This document shows positions 53,943-62,235 of a stretch of DNA of 64,000 bases, in pieces. Position 1 is the stretch's first letter, and each line of letters starts with the position of its first letter. A model generated the notes under the pieces. It was given only the letters and a program-made list of their open reading frames with translations, did no database searches and was not told where the DNA came from. A program made the translations under genes and the position numbers. Source of the DNA: Nocardioides sp. YIM 152315 (GTDB lineage: Bacteria > Actinomycetota > Actinomycetes > Propionibacteriales > Nocardioidaceae); NCBI RefSeq assembly GCF_029210375.1, contig NZ_JARGER010000033.1, positions 91,659-155,658 of the forward strand, written 5' to 3'.

Positions 53943-55148
53943 GTGCGAGTCGACGTGCTGTCCCGCGAGTACCCACCCGAGGTCTACGGCGGCGCCGGCG
54001 TGCACGTCGCCGAGCTGGTGCGGGCGCTGCGGTCGCGGTCCGACGTCGAGGCGCACGTGCACGCCTTCGGCGCGCCCCGTCACGACCAACCCGGCGACGA
54101 GGCGCTGACCTCGTCGTACGCCGACCTCGCGGAGCTGTCGGGGGCCAACGCGGCGCTGCGCACCCTCGGCGTCGACCTCGCCATCGCCGACGGCTGCGTC
54201 GGCACCGAGCTCGTGCACTCGCACACGTGGTACGCCAACCTCGCCGGCCACCTCGCGTCGCTCATGTACGACGTGCCGCACGTCGTCACGGCCCACTCGC
54301 TCGAACCCCTGCGGCCGTGGAAGGCCGAGCAGCTCGGCGGGGGATACGCGATCTCGTCGTGGGCCGAGCGCACGGCGTACGAGGAGGCGGCGGCGGTGGT
54401 CGCGGTCTCGGCCGCGATGCGCGACGACGTGCTGGCGTCGTACCCCGTCGTCGACCCCGCGCGGGTGCACGTCGTCCACAACGGCATCGACACCACCGAC
54501 TGGGCCCCGCGCCACGATCACCACCGAGTGCGCGAGCTCGGAGTCGACCCGGACCGCCCCTCGGTCGCGTTCGTCGGACGGATCACCCGTCAGAAGGGGC
54601 TGCCGCTCTTCCTGCGCGCCTGCGCGTCGCTGCCACCCGACGTGCAGATCGTGCTCTGCGCGGGCGCGCCGGACACCCCGGAGATCCTCGCCGAGGTGGA
54701 GGGGCTGGTCCATGGCCTGCGCGCCTCGCGGTCGGGGGTCGTCTGGATCCCGGAGATGCTCCCGCGCCACGACGTCGTGGCACTGCTCTCCGCGGCGACG
54801 GCCTTCGCGTGCCCGTCGATCTACGAGCCGCTCGGGATCGTGAACCTCGAGGCGATGGCCTGCGAGACCGCCGTCGTCGCGACCGCGACCGGCGGCATCC
54901 CGGAGGTCGTCGTCGAGGGGGTGACCGGCGTGCTGGTCCCGATCTCGCAGGCGACGGACGGGACGGGGACGCCGCTCGACCCGGACCGGTACGTCGCCGA
55001 CTTCGCCGCCGCCCTCGCCTCGGTGGTCTCCGACCCGGCCCGCGCCGCCGCGATGGGCGTGGCGGGCCGCGAGCGGGCGATCTCCGACTTCTCCTGGGAG
55101 GCGATCGCCGCACGAACCGTCGAGGTCTACCGGTCCGTGCTCCGATGA
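53943..55148 (+). CDS. glgA: Glycogen synthase, actinobacterial GT4 type (GlgA/GlgM)
   Basis: 401 aa GT-B fold. N-terminal SREYPPEVYGGAGVHVAEL, HSHTWYANLAGHLASL, HNGIDTTDW, VGRITRQKGLPLFL and the donor site CPSIYEPLGIVNLEAMAC with the E-x7-E pattern. In mycobacteria the homologue prefers glucose-1-phosphate as acceptor, making maltose-1-phosphate for GlgE. It uses ADP-glucose from the divergent glgC. GTG start after TAGGTT; the ATG two bases earlier is out of frame. Confidence 0.93.
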   Translation: MRVDVLSREYPPEVYGGAGVHVAELVRALRSRSDVEAHVHAFGAPRHDQPGDEALTSSYADLAELSGANAALRTLGVDLAIADGCVGTELVHSHTWYANLAGHLASLMYDVPHVVTAHSLEPLRPWKAEQLGGGYAISSWAERTAYEEAAAVVAVSAAMRDDVLASYPVVDPARVHVVHNGIDTTDWAPRHDHHRVRELGVDPDRPSVAFVGRITRQKGLPLFLRACASLPPDVQIVLCAGAPDTPEILAEVEGLVHGLRASRSGVVWIPEMLPRHDVVALLSAATAFACPSIYEPLGIVNLEAMACETAVVATATGGIPEVVVEGVTGVLVPISQATDGTGTPLDPDRYVADFAAALASVVSDPARAAAMGVAGRERAISDFSWEAIAARTVEVYRSVLR

Positions 55149-55153
55149 CCCGC

Positions 55154-55159
55154 TAGCGT
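55154..55159 (+). promoter_or_regulatory. Leaderless -10 box of the EthD-like gene
   Basis: TAGCGT, 6 nt, GTG 55166; it lies 6 nt past the glgA stop. Confidence 0.45.
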
Positions 55160-55165
55160 CGCCCC

Positions 55166-55828
55166 GTGCGCAAGAGCATGTTCCTGATGTGGGGCGACGA
55201 GCTCGCCACCACGCTCCGCGACGGCGCGGTGCACGCGCGGCTCGCCGCGGTCGGCGTACGCCGTCTCCAGGTCAACGTCACCGACGATCCCGTCGCCGGC
55301 GCGCTGCGCATCGACCACGTCGACGACCCGATCGCCGGCTTCGTCAGCGTCTGGGACGCAGACGCCGCCGCCGTCGCCGAGGTGCTCGGCCAGGTGGGCG
55401 TCGTGCACGGGTACGCCGTCGACGAGCACCGCCGCCTCGACCCGCCGGAGGCATGGGACGGCAGCCGCGCCGACGCGCTCGCCAACGTGGCCGTGCTCCG
55501 CAGGCCCGCCGAGCTCGACCACGACGAGTGGCTGCGCCGCTGGATGGTCGACCACACCACCGTCGCCATCCGCACCCAGGCGACCTTCGGCTACGTCCAG
55601 AACGTCGTCGTCGCGCCCCTCACCGCAGGCGCGCCCGCCGTCGACGGCCTCGTGGAGGAGCTCTTCCCGTCCGCCGCCGTCACCGACATGCACGCCTTCT
55701 ACGGCAGCCGCGGTGACGACGCCGAGCTCGGCCGGCGCATCGGCGAGCTGATGGCCAGCGTCGCCCGGATCGGCGCCGACCGCGACCTCGACCTGGTGCC
55801 GACGAGCCGTCACCTCTACGAGCTCTAG
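55166..55828 (+). CDS. EthD-type dimeric alpha+beta barrel protein
   Basis: 220 aa. The pattern RRPAELDHDEWLRRWMVDHT, FGYVQNVVVAPLT and VTDMHAFYGSRGDDAEL resembles EthD/stress-responsive barrel proteins, some of which accompany oxygenase systems. The N-terminal half (MWGDELATTLRDGAVHARLA) may be a second, more diverged barrel. Function not known. It is 17 nt after glgA but has its own -10 box. Confidence 0.6.
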   Translation: MRKSMFLMWGDELATTLRDGAVHARLAAVGVRRLQVNVTDDPVAGALRIDHVDDPIAGFVSVWDADAAAVAEVLGQVGVVHGYAVDEHRRLDPPEAWDGSRADALANVAVLRRPAELDHDEWLRRWMVDHTTVAIRTQATFGYVQNVVVAPLTAGAPAVDGLVEELFPSAAVTDMHAFYGSRGDDAELGRRIGELMASVARIGADRDLDLVPTSRHLYEL

Positions 55829-57184
55829 CTAGATGAAGATCCCGAGGATCAGCACGACGACCAGGCCGGTCACCGACAGCACGGTCTCCATCAACGACCA
55901 GGTCTTCACGGTCTGACCGACGGTCATGCCGAAGTACTCCTTGACCAGCCAGAAGCCGGCGTCGTTGACGTGGGAGAAGAAGAGCGAGCCGGCGCCGACC
56001 GCGAGCACGACCAGCGAGACCTCGCCCGAGGGCATGCCCTCGACCAGGCCGATCATCAGCGAGCTCGCGGTGATCGTCGCCACGGTCGCGGAGCCGGTGG
56101 CGAGCCGGATCAGCACGGCGAGGACCCACGCGAGCAGCAGCACCGAGAAGTTCGCGCCCTTGGCCCAATCGGCGAGCAGCGTGCCGATGCCGGTGTCGAC
56201 GAGCACCTGCTTGAAGCCGCCGCCGGCGGCCACGATGAGCAGGATGCCGGCGATCGGGCCGAGCGAGCCGGCGACGGTGTCGGAGATCCTCGCGCGGTCC
56301 ATGCCGGTGCCGACGCCGAAGGTGAACATCGCGACCAGCACCGCGATCAGCAGCGCGACGAACGGGTTGCCGATCACGTCGAAGACCTGCCGGAGCCGGT
56401 CGTCCTCGTCGTCGATCGCGATGTCGACGACGGCCTTGCCGAGCATCAGGACGACCGGGAGCAGCACGGTCGCGAGGGTGATCCCGAACGACGGGCGGGT
56501 GGCCTCGTCACGGTCCGGGCTCTCCCAGGTGGCGGGCGGCTCGACGACCACCCAGCGTCCGGCGAGGGTGCCGAAGAGCGGGCCCGCGACGACGATCGTC
56601 GGCACCGCCACGAGGATGCCGAGGCCGAGGGTGACGCCCAGGTCGGCGCCGAGGTAGTCGATCGCGGTCACCGGTCCCGGGTGGGGCGGCACGAAGCCGT
56701 GCATCGCCGAGAGGCCGGCGAGGGCCGGGATGCCGACGGTGATGAGCGAGACCTGCGCGCGCCGGGCGACCAGGTAGATGACCGGCATCAGCAGCACCAG
56801 GCCGATCTCGAAGAACATCGGCAGGCCGATGATCGCGCCGACGAGCGCCATCGCCCAGGGGAGCATCCGCGCCGAGGCGCGACCGACGATCGTGTCGACG
56901 ATCTGGTCGGCACCGCCGGAGTCGGCGAGCAGCTTCGCGAACATCGCGCCGAGCGCGATCAGCGCGCCGACCCCCGCCGCGGTGTCGCCGAAGCCGGTCG
57001 TGAACGACTCGAGCACGTCGCTGACGTTCTCCCCCGCGATGATGCCGACGGTCAGGCCGCCGAGGATCAGCGCGAGGAAGGGATGGACCTTCAGGACCGT
57101 GATCAGCAGGACGATCAGGGCGATCGCCACGAGTGCGGCGGTGATCAGCTGCCACCCCGGGGCGACCGGGTCGACGACGTCCAT
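55829..57184 (-). CDS. gntP: Gluconate:H+ symporter, GntP family
   Basis: 451 aa polytopic transporter, about 12-14 helices: LKVHPFLALILGGLTVGIIA, GFGDTAAGVGALIALGAMFA, GLPMFFEIGLVLLMPVIYLV, GFVPPHPGPVTAIDYLGADL, ATGSATVATITASSLMIGL and FFSHVNDAGFWLVKEYFG, all typical of GntP/GntT. It imports gluconate. The ATG overlaps the gntK stop by one base (TGATG). No GntR regulator gene is next to the pair. Confidence 0.95.
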   Translation of the reverse strand: MDVVDPVAPGWQLITAALVAIALIVLLITVLKVHPFLALILGGLTVGIIAGENVSDVLESFTTGFGDTAAGVGALIALGAMFAKLLADSGGADQIVDTIVGRASARMLPWAMALVGAIIGLPMFFEIGLVLLMPVIYLVARRAQVSLITVGIPALAGLSAMHGFVPPHPGPVTAIDYLGADLGVTLGLGILVAVPTIVVAGPLFGTLAGRWVVVEPPATWESPDRDEATRPSFGITLATVLLPVVLMLGKAVVDIAIDDEDDRLRQVFDVIGNPFVALLIAVLVAMFTFGVGTGMDRARISDTVAGSLGPIAGILLIVAAGGGFKQVLVDTGIGTLLADWAKGANFSVLLLAWVLAVLIRLATGSATVATITASSLMIGLVEGMPSGEVSLVVLAVGAGSLFFSHVNDAGFWLVKEYFGMTVGQTVKTWSLMETVLSVTGLVVVLILGIFI

Positions 57185-57687
57185 CAGCGGTCCTCGGCAT
57201 CGCGGGTCATCTGGTCCACGTACCCCTGCACGATCGCGTCCACACTCTGGTCGACGTCGAGGACCACACCGTCCTCGTCGGGCGCCAGCGGCTCGAGGGT
57301 CGCGAACTGCGACGCGAGGAGCGAGGCCGGCATGAAGTGTCCGGGCCGGGCCGCCTGGCGCGCCGCGATCAGCTCCGGCGTGCCGTCCAGCAGGAGGAAG
57401 ACGACGTCGGGCGCGAGGCCGCGGATCTGGTCGCGGTACTTCCGCTTCAGGGCCGAGCAGCTCATCACGCCGCCGTCCTCGTGGACGGCCAGCCACTCGC
57501 CGACGAGCGCGAGCCACGGGTAGCGGTCGTTGTCGTCGAGCGGCTCACCGCGGCTCATCTTCGCGACGTTGGCGGAGGGATGCAGGTCGTCGGCGTCCTC
57601 GAAGGGCACCCGCAGTCGTTGCGCCAGCGCGGCGCCGACCGTCGACTTGCCCGAGCCCGAGACACCCATCACCACGAGGGGACGCAT
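57184..57687 (-). CDS. gntK: Gluconokinase
   Basis: 167 aa P-loop kinase: MGVSGSGKSTVGAALAQRL, FEDADDLHPSANVAKMSRG, PLDDNDRYPWL, SCSALKRKYRDQIR. It phosphorylates gluconate to 6-phosphogluconate, feeding the pentose phosphate pathway; coupled to the gntP transporter. The start has TAACGT 6 nt upstream, inside the tail of the preceding gene. Confidence 0.96.
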   Translation of the reverse strand: MRPLVVMGVSGSGKSTVGAALAQRLRVPFEDADDLHPSANVAKMSRGEPLDDNDRYPWLALVGEWLAVHEDGGVMSCSALKRKYRDQIRGLAPDVVFLLLDGTPELIAARQAARPGHFMPASLLASQFATLEPLAPDEDGVVLDVDQSVDAIVQGYVDQMTRDAEDR

Positions 57688-57693
57688 GCGGTC

Positions 57694-57699
57694 ACGTTA
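57694..57699 (-). promoter_or_regulatory. Leaderless -10 box of gntK, containing the upstream stop codon
   Basis: TAACGT on the minus strand, 6 nt before ATG 57687. Its first three bases are the TAA stop of the preceding secreted-protein gene. Confidence 0.5.
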
Positions 57700-59022
57700 G
57701 CCCGCGGGTGCCTCCGTGGACGTGACGTCGGGCACCGGGGTCGCGGAGTCGGACGCGGGAGGCGGCTCGGCAGTCGGCGTGGCGGTCGGCTCCGGCGTCG
57801 GCTCGGCCGTCGGCGGTGCATTCGTCGGCGCCGCACTCGTCGGCGCCGCACTCGTCGGCGGTGGGCTCGTGGGCGGCGCCGACGAGGCGGGCTGCTGGGC
57901 GGGCTGCTGGGTCGGCGACTTCTCGCCCGCCGGGCCGGCCGGCTCCTCGGACGCCCCGTCCGAGGAGCCGTCCGCAGTCTTGTCCGCAGTCTTCTCCGCG
58001 GTCTTGTCGGTCGGCTCGTCCGTCGGTTCCTCGGACGGCTCGGTGGCGGGGTCCTCGACGGTGACCACGAGCGGCTGCGAGACGCTGCCCTGCGTCGACG
58101 GGGTCGAGAACACCTCCCAGCGGTAGGTCGTCGTCTCCTCGACGCGCAGCGTCACGGCGACGCTCGCGCCGACGGCGACCCGGACGGTCTCCCACGTCCC
58201 GTCGTCCTGCTTCGCCTCGAGCACCACCCGCGCGCCACTCATCGGGGCACCCAGGTCGTCGACGACCCGGCTCTGGAGCGTCACCCTCTGTCCGGCCGCC
58301 ACCGTCCCGGTCGGCCCGGCGATCGACGTACGGGTGCCGTAGCCCTCGAGGTCGTACGTCGTGGTCGCGCCGGGTCGGCCGATCCGCCACGCGTCGACGT
58401 CGAAGGGACTGCCGTCGCATCCGAAGCCCACGACGTAGAAGCCGTAGCCGTCCCCGCCCATCGTCTGCACGAAGGCCGGGACGCCGGAGGATCCGGCCTG
58501 GGCGCCGGTCGGCCGGTGCGTGGCCATGTCGTACTGCGTCCAGGCGTAGCCGAGGCCGGGCACGTCGACCGTGGTCCAGTCCGCGGAGGCCGGCACGGTG
58601 AGCGAGGCGCGGCCGATCCACATCCTGCTCGTCCCCGCGTCCGCGGGCGCCTGGTAGCCGACGTACGCGACCCCGGTCGTGCCCGCGGCGGCGGAGACCG
58701 AGACCCCGGCGACGGTGGTCGCGCCGATCGCCTCGACGTAGCTGACGACGCCGGCCGCGGTGCCGGCGCCGGTGTCGAAGCCGAGGCTGCGCTGGCCGGT
58801 TGCGCCGGCCCCGGTGGCCAGGCCGATCATCGGCCGCAGCGGCTCGGTGGAGCGCTGGAAGACGTCGCCGCAGCCGACCGCGGTCAGCTGGGCCCGGTTG
58901 CCGGGCGGGAACGCGGTGCCGCGGACCGTCACGTCGGCGTTGCCGGCCGCGGAGGCTCCGGGGACGGTGCCCGCGGCCACGGCGGCAAGAGCCGCGGCGA
59001 CGACCATGACTCCCCGACGCAC
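57697..59022 (-). CDS. Secreted protein with Pro/Thr-rich tail
   Basis: 441 aa. Signal peptide (VMVVAAALAAVAAGTVPGASA), a ~210-residue N-terminal globular part with two Cys (VGCGDVF, FGCDGSPF), and an Ig-like module at ~225-320 (VTLQSRVVDDLGAPMSGARV, TTTYRWEVFSTPS). A low-complexity tail of about 110 residues is made of Thr/Pro/Ala/Glu/Lys (EPTDEPTDKTAEKTADKTAD, then PTSAAP units). No sorting signal (LPxTG) at the end. Probably extracellular or wall-spanning; function unknown. Confidence 0.75.
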   Translation of the reverse strand: MRRGVMVVAAALAAVAAGTVPGASAAGNADVTVRGTAFPPGNRAQLTAVGCGDVFQRSTEPLRPMIGLATGAGATGQRSLGFDTGAGTAAGVVSYVEAIGATTVAGVSVSAAAGTTGVAYVGYQAPADAGTSRMWIGRASLTVPASADWTTVDVPGLGYAWTQYDMATHRPTGAQAGSSGVPAFVQTMGGDGYGFYVVGFGCDGSPFDVDAWRIGRPGATTTYDLEGYGTRTSIAGPTGTVAAGQRVTLQSRVVDDLGAPMSGARVVLEAKQDDGTWETVRVAVGASVAVTLRVEETTTYRWEVFSTPSTQGSVSQPLVVTVEDPATEPSEEPTDEPTDKTAEKTADKTADGSSDGASEEPAGPAGEKSPTQQPAQQPASSAPPTSPPPTSAAPTSAAPTNAPPTAEPTPEPTATPTAEPPPASDSATPVPDVTSTEAPAG

Positions 59023-59214
59023 CGTTATCCCCGTTCGTTGGCTCCCGACCCTTCCGCCAAGGCTACGTCGGTTTCGCCGACGTGGCCCCGGCGTTCCCCC
59101 AAACTGACCGTGAACTGCCAGACTCCGAACCTACTGAGCGGTCGCTTTCCAGGTGCGGCATGATGGGAACGGCCCCGTCGGGAGCCCGCCCACGCACGAC
59201 CAGGAGGTGCATCG
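59023..59214. other. Divergent promoter region of the acyl-CoA dehydrogenase operon
   Basis: 192 bp with no gene. It ends in a strong Shine-Dalgarno, AGGAGGT at 59202-59208, 6 nt before ATG 59215, unlike the leaderless genes around it. I see no KstR-type palindrome here. Confidence 0.5.
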
Positions 59215-60390
59215 ATGCAGCTGGCGCTGTCGGCCGAGGACGCCGAGTTCCGCGACCGGATGCGGGAGTTCTTCACGACGAAGATCCCGCAGGAGACCCG
59301 CGACGCCGTCGCCGAGCGGCGCGAGCTCTCTCGGGAGCAGTACGTGGAGAGCATGCAGATCCTGAACGCCGCGGGCCTCGCCGTCCCGAACTGGCCGGTC
59401 GAGTGGGGCGGTCAGGACTGGAGCCCCCTGCGTCGCCACATCTGGCACGAGGAGATGCAGCATGCGTTCGTGCCGCAGCCGCTGGCGTTCAACGCCTCGA
59501 TGATCGGACCGGTCATCGCGCAGTTCGGCTCGCAGGAGCTGAAGGAGCGCTTCCTCGCGAAGACCGCCAACCTCGACATCTGGTGGTCCCAGGGCTTCTC
59601 CGAGCCCGACGCCGGCTCCGACCTCGCCTCGCTGAAGACGCGAGCCGTCCGCGACGGCGACGAGTACGTCGTGAACGGCCAGAAGACGTGGACGACGCTC
59701 GGGCAGTACGGCGACTGGATCTTCACGCTCGTCCGCACCAACCCGGAGGTGAAGAAGCAGGCCGGCATCTCCATGCTGCTGATCGACATGACCTCCCCCG
59801 GCGTCGAGGTGCGCCCGATCGAGCTGATCGACGGCGGCCACGAGGTCAACGAGGTGTGGTTCACCGACGTGCGCGTGCCCGTCGAGAACCTCGTCGGCGA
59901 GGAGGACCGCGCCTGGGACTACGCCAAGTTCCTGCTCGGCAACGAGCGCGTCGGCGTCGCCCCGGTCGGCGCGACCAAGCGCAACCTGGCCCAGGCCAAG
60001 GAGTGGGCGGCATCGGTGTCGACCGGTGAGGGCACGACGCTGCTCGACGATCCGCTGGTCTCGACCCGGATCGCCGAGCTCGAGAACGAGCTGCTCGCCC
60101 TCGAGCTCACCGCGCTGCGGGTCGTCGCCCACTCGGCCGACGGCAAGCCGCACCCGGCGTCGTCGGTGCTCAAGCTGCGGGGCACCGAGCTGCAGCAGGC
60201 GGTCACCGAGCTGATCGTCGACCTCGCCGGACCGGCGTCGCTGGCCAGCGGCGCCGGCGACGACTCCGCGCTGCCGTGGTGGACCCGGCGCGCGACCCCG
60301 ACGTACCTCAACTTCCGCAAGGCCTCGATCTACGGCGGCTCCAACGAAGTGCAGCGCCAGATCATCGCCCGCACGATCCTGGGACTCTGA
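59215..60390 (+). CDS. Acyl-CoA dehydrogenase, subunit 1 of a pair
   Basis: 391 aa FAD acyl-CoA dehydrogenase: QGFSEPDAGSDLASLKTRAV for FAD and substrate, VNGQKTWTTLGQYGDWIF, LLGNERVGVAPVG, and C-terminal SIYGGSNEVQRQIIARTILG. The usual catalytic Glu of the YEGT motif is replaced (YGGSNE), as in the two-subunit FadE/ChsE enzymes of actinomycetes, where paired genes form an alpha2beta2 enzyme. Substrate perhaps a sterol side chain, ring fragment or branched acid (inference). Strong RBS. The next gene follows after 12 nt. Confidence 0.88.
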   Translation: MQLALSAEDAEFRDRMREFFTTKIPQETRDAVAERRELSREQYVESMQILNAAGLAVPNWPVEWGGQDWSPLRRHIWHEEMQHAFVPQPLAFNASMIGPVIAQFGSQELKERFLAKTANLDIWWSQGFSEPDAGSDLASLKTRAVRDGDEYVVNGQKTWTTLGQYGDWIFTLVRTNPEVKKQAGISMLLIDMTSPGVEVRPIELIDGGHEVNEVWFTDVRVPVENLVGEEDRAWDYAKFLLGNERVGVAPVGATKRNLAQAKEWAASVSTGEGTTLLDDPLVSTRIAELENELLALELTALRVVAHSADGKPHPASSVLKLRGTELQQAVTELIVDLAGPASLASGAGDDSALPWWTRRATPTYLNFRKASIYGGSNEVQRQIIARTILGL

Positions 60391-60402
60391 GGGGGCTTCA
60401 CG

Positions 60403-61548
60403 ATGGACTTCAACTACGACGAGGAGCAGCAGGCGCTGCGCGAGGCCGTGCGGGGCCTGGTCGGCAAGGCGTACGCCGACTTCGAGAGCCGTCGCCAGAC
60501 GGTCGCCGACGACCCCGGGTTCAGCGAGAAGGTCTGGACCCAGCTCGCGGAGATGGGCATCCTCGGGCTTCCGTTCGACGAGCAGCACGGCGGGATGGGC
60601 GCCGGTGCCGTCGAGGTCGGCATCGTGGCCCAGGAGCTCGGTCGGGTGCTCGCTCCCGAACCCTTCCTGACCTCGGTCGTGCTGGCCGGCGGCCTGGTCG
60701 CCGCGGCCGGGTCGGAGGAGCAGAAGGGCGAGCTGCTGGGCGCGCTGTCCTCCGGAGAGAGCGTCCCGACCTTCGCGCACGCCGAGCCCGGCTCGCGCTG
60801 GCAGCCGGCCGCGTCGGCGGTGACCGCCACGTCCTCCGGGGACGCCTGGACGCTGAGCGGCGTGAAGGAGCCGGTGCCGCACGGCGCCCGCGCCGACGTG
60901 CTCGTCGTGTCGGCGGCGCTGCCGTCGGGTGGCACCGGGCTCTTCGTCGTCCGCCCCGACGCGTCGGGTCTGACCCGCGTCGGCTACGCCACCCACGACG
61001 GGGGCCGGGCCGCCAAGGTCGCCTTCGACGCGACACCGGCGACGCCGCTCGGCTCCGCCGACGACCGCACCGAGATCATCGCGCGCGTCGTCGACATCGC
61101 CCGCGTCGCCGCGTGCAGCGAGGCGGTCGGCGCGATGGAGGTCGCCCTGCACACGACCTCGGAGTACCTCAAGAGCCGCAAGCAGTTCGGGGTCACGCTC
61201 AACACCTTCCAGGCGCTGACCTTCCGCGCGGCCGACATGTACGTGTCGCTCGAGGAGGCGCGCAGCCTGGCGCTGTGGGCGACGATGGTGCTCGACGACT
61301 CCGCCTCGGGCGAGCAGGCGGCCGAGGCCGCGTCGCGTGCGTCGCTGGGCGTCAGTCGCGCCGGTCGCCACATCGGCCAGGAGGCGATCCAGCTGCACGG
61401 CGGCATCGGCATGACCGCGGAGTACAGCATCGGCAGCTACACCAGTCACCTCACCGCGCTCGACCACCTGCTCGGCGACGGCCACCACCACCTGGGGCTG
61501 CTCGCCGCGGGCGTCGCCGGGTACGACGAGGTCGACCCGCTCCCCTGA
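60403..61548 (+). CDS. Acyl-CoA dehydrogenase, subunit 2 of a pair
   Basis: 381 aa, shorter and more divergent: FNYDEEQQALREAVRGLVGK, FDEQHGGMGAGAVEVGIVA, SRKQFGVTLNTFQALTFRAA, and C-terminal IQLHGGIGMTAEYSIGSYTS. The FAD loop normally reading EPxAGSD is weak here (AEPGSRWQPAA), a feature of the partner subunit in heteromeric dehydrogenases. Likely forms one enzyme with the preceding gene (inference from pairing). Confidence 0.86.
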   Translation: MDFNYDEEQQALREAVRGLVGKAYADFESRRQTVADDPGFSEKVWTQLAEMGILGLPFDEQHGGMGAGAVEVGIVAQELGRVLAPEPFLTSVVLAGGLVAAAGSEEQKGELLGALSSGESVPTFAHAEPGSRWQPAASAVTATSSGDAWTLSGVKEPVPHGARADVLVVSAALPSGGTGLFVVRPDASGLTRVGYATHDGGRAAKVAFDATPATPLGSADDRTEIIARVVDIARVAACSEAVGAMEVALHTTSEYLKSRKQFGVTLNTFQALTFRAADMYVSLEEARSLALWATMVLDDSASGEQAAEAASRASLGVSRAGRHIGQEAIQLHGGIGMTAEYSIGSYTSHLTALDHLLGDGHHHLGLLAAGVAGYDEVDPLP

Positions 61549-61569
61549 CCCGATCTCCCTCGTCGGGAG

Positions 61570-61578
61570 TTATCCACA
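61570..61578 (+). other. Single DnaA-box-like 9-mer
   Basis: TTATCCACA, the DnaA-box consensus, in the gap before the WXG100 operon. One box alone is not an origin; no cluster seen. Confidence 0.3.
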
Positions 61579-61597
61579 GATCGACGAACGGTGGTGT

Positions 61598-61618
61598 CCC
61601 CGGGCTCCCGGCCCGGGG
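61598..61618. terminator. GC-rich hairpin between the dehydrogenase operon and the WXG100 operon
   Basis: CCCCGGGC, 5-nt loop, GCCCGGGG. It lies about 50 nt after the dehydrogenase stop and 12 nt before ATG 61631. It could end the upstream operon or occlude the next ribosome site. Confidence 0.5.
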
Positions 61619-61630
61619 ATGCTGCCTTCC

Positions 61631-61945
61631 ATGGCTCTCGGGATCACTGCCAGTCACGATGCCTTCCTCACCGCGTTCGCCGGCGTCGACGCGGCCGCGG
61701 GGCGCCTCCGCTGCGACCGCGACCGCGTCTCCCACCGGGTCGAGACGTTGCTCGACGGCGGCTGGCGGGGCACGGCGGCCACGGCGTACGCCGAGGGCTG
61801 GAGCGGTTGGCGCGACGGGGCCGACCAGGTGCTGGCGGCCCTGGAGGCGATGACGAGCCTGTTGCGGGCGGCCGACGCCGACCTCGTCGAGACCGACGAC
61901 GACAGCGGGTCGTCGATCGCGCTGATCGCGGCGAGGCTCGGCTGA
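61631..61945 (+). CDS. WXG100-like protein 1
   Basis: 104 aa, helix-turn-helix hairpin typical of type VII secretion substrates: long helix with DAFLTAFAGVDAAAGRLRCD, the turn GGWRGTAATAYAEGW (WxG), then a second helix WRDGADQVLAALEAMTSLL. ATG 61631 chosen; an ATG 12 nt earlier (61619) is also in frame. It is the first gene of a tightly packed toxin operon (next gene by TGATG). Confidence 0.78.
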   Translation: MALGITASHDAFLTAFAGVDAAAGRLRCDRDRVSHRVETLLDGGWRGTAATAYAEGWSGWRDGADQVLAALEAMTSLLRAADADLVETDDDSGSSIALIAARLG

Positions 61946-62235
61946 TGCACGCCGTCGACCTCGACCTGCTCGCCGAGACGCTGGTCGCGATGAAGCACTG
62001 CGGCGAGGCGCTCGACGCGCGACTCGCCGAGGTCGCGGCGCAGGTCGGCGCGCTGCAGTCGACCTGGACGGGCGACGCCGCCGACGCCCAGGCGACCGCG
62101 CAGGCGGAGTGGGAGGCGGGGTTCGAGTCGATGCGTGAGGGGCTGGCGGCGATGCGCGCGGCCGGCGAGCTCGCGGCCGACAACTACCACGCGGCCGTCG
62201 ACACCAACCTGCTGATGTGGGGACAGGTGTCGTGA
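61945..62235 (+). CDS. WXG100-like protein 2
   Basis: 96 aa. Helix EALDARLAEVAAQVGALQST, turn TWTGDAADAQATAQAEW (WxG), helix AGFESMREGLAAMRAAGELA, ending near NYHAAVDTNLLMWG. Presumably dimerises with WXG100 protein 1 or with the toxin N-terminus as a type VII export partner (inference). Start overlaps the previous stop (TGATG) and its stop overlaps the toxin start (GTGA). Confidence 0.8.
   Translation: MHAVDLDLLAETLVAMKHCGEALDARLAEVAAQVGALQSTWTGDAADAQATAQAEWEAGFESMREGLAAMRAAGELAADNYHAAVDTNLLMWGQVS

Noticed and set aside
59131..61491. 786-codon minus-strand frame opposite both acyl-CoA dehydrogenases
   Set aside because: Spans two genes and their gap; composition is that of a frame shadow.
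61570..61578. Replication origin
   Set aside because: A single DnaA-box-like word with no cluster, no AT-rich stretch and no dnaA/dnaN nearby.
62217..62231. Earlier start for the toxin at 62217
   Set aside because: The GTG at 62232 forms the 4-base overlap seen at other coupled junctions here; the earlier codon lies deeper inside the preceding gene.
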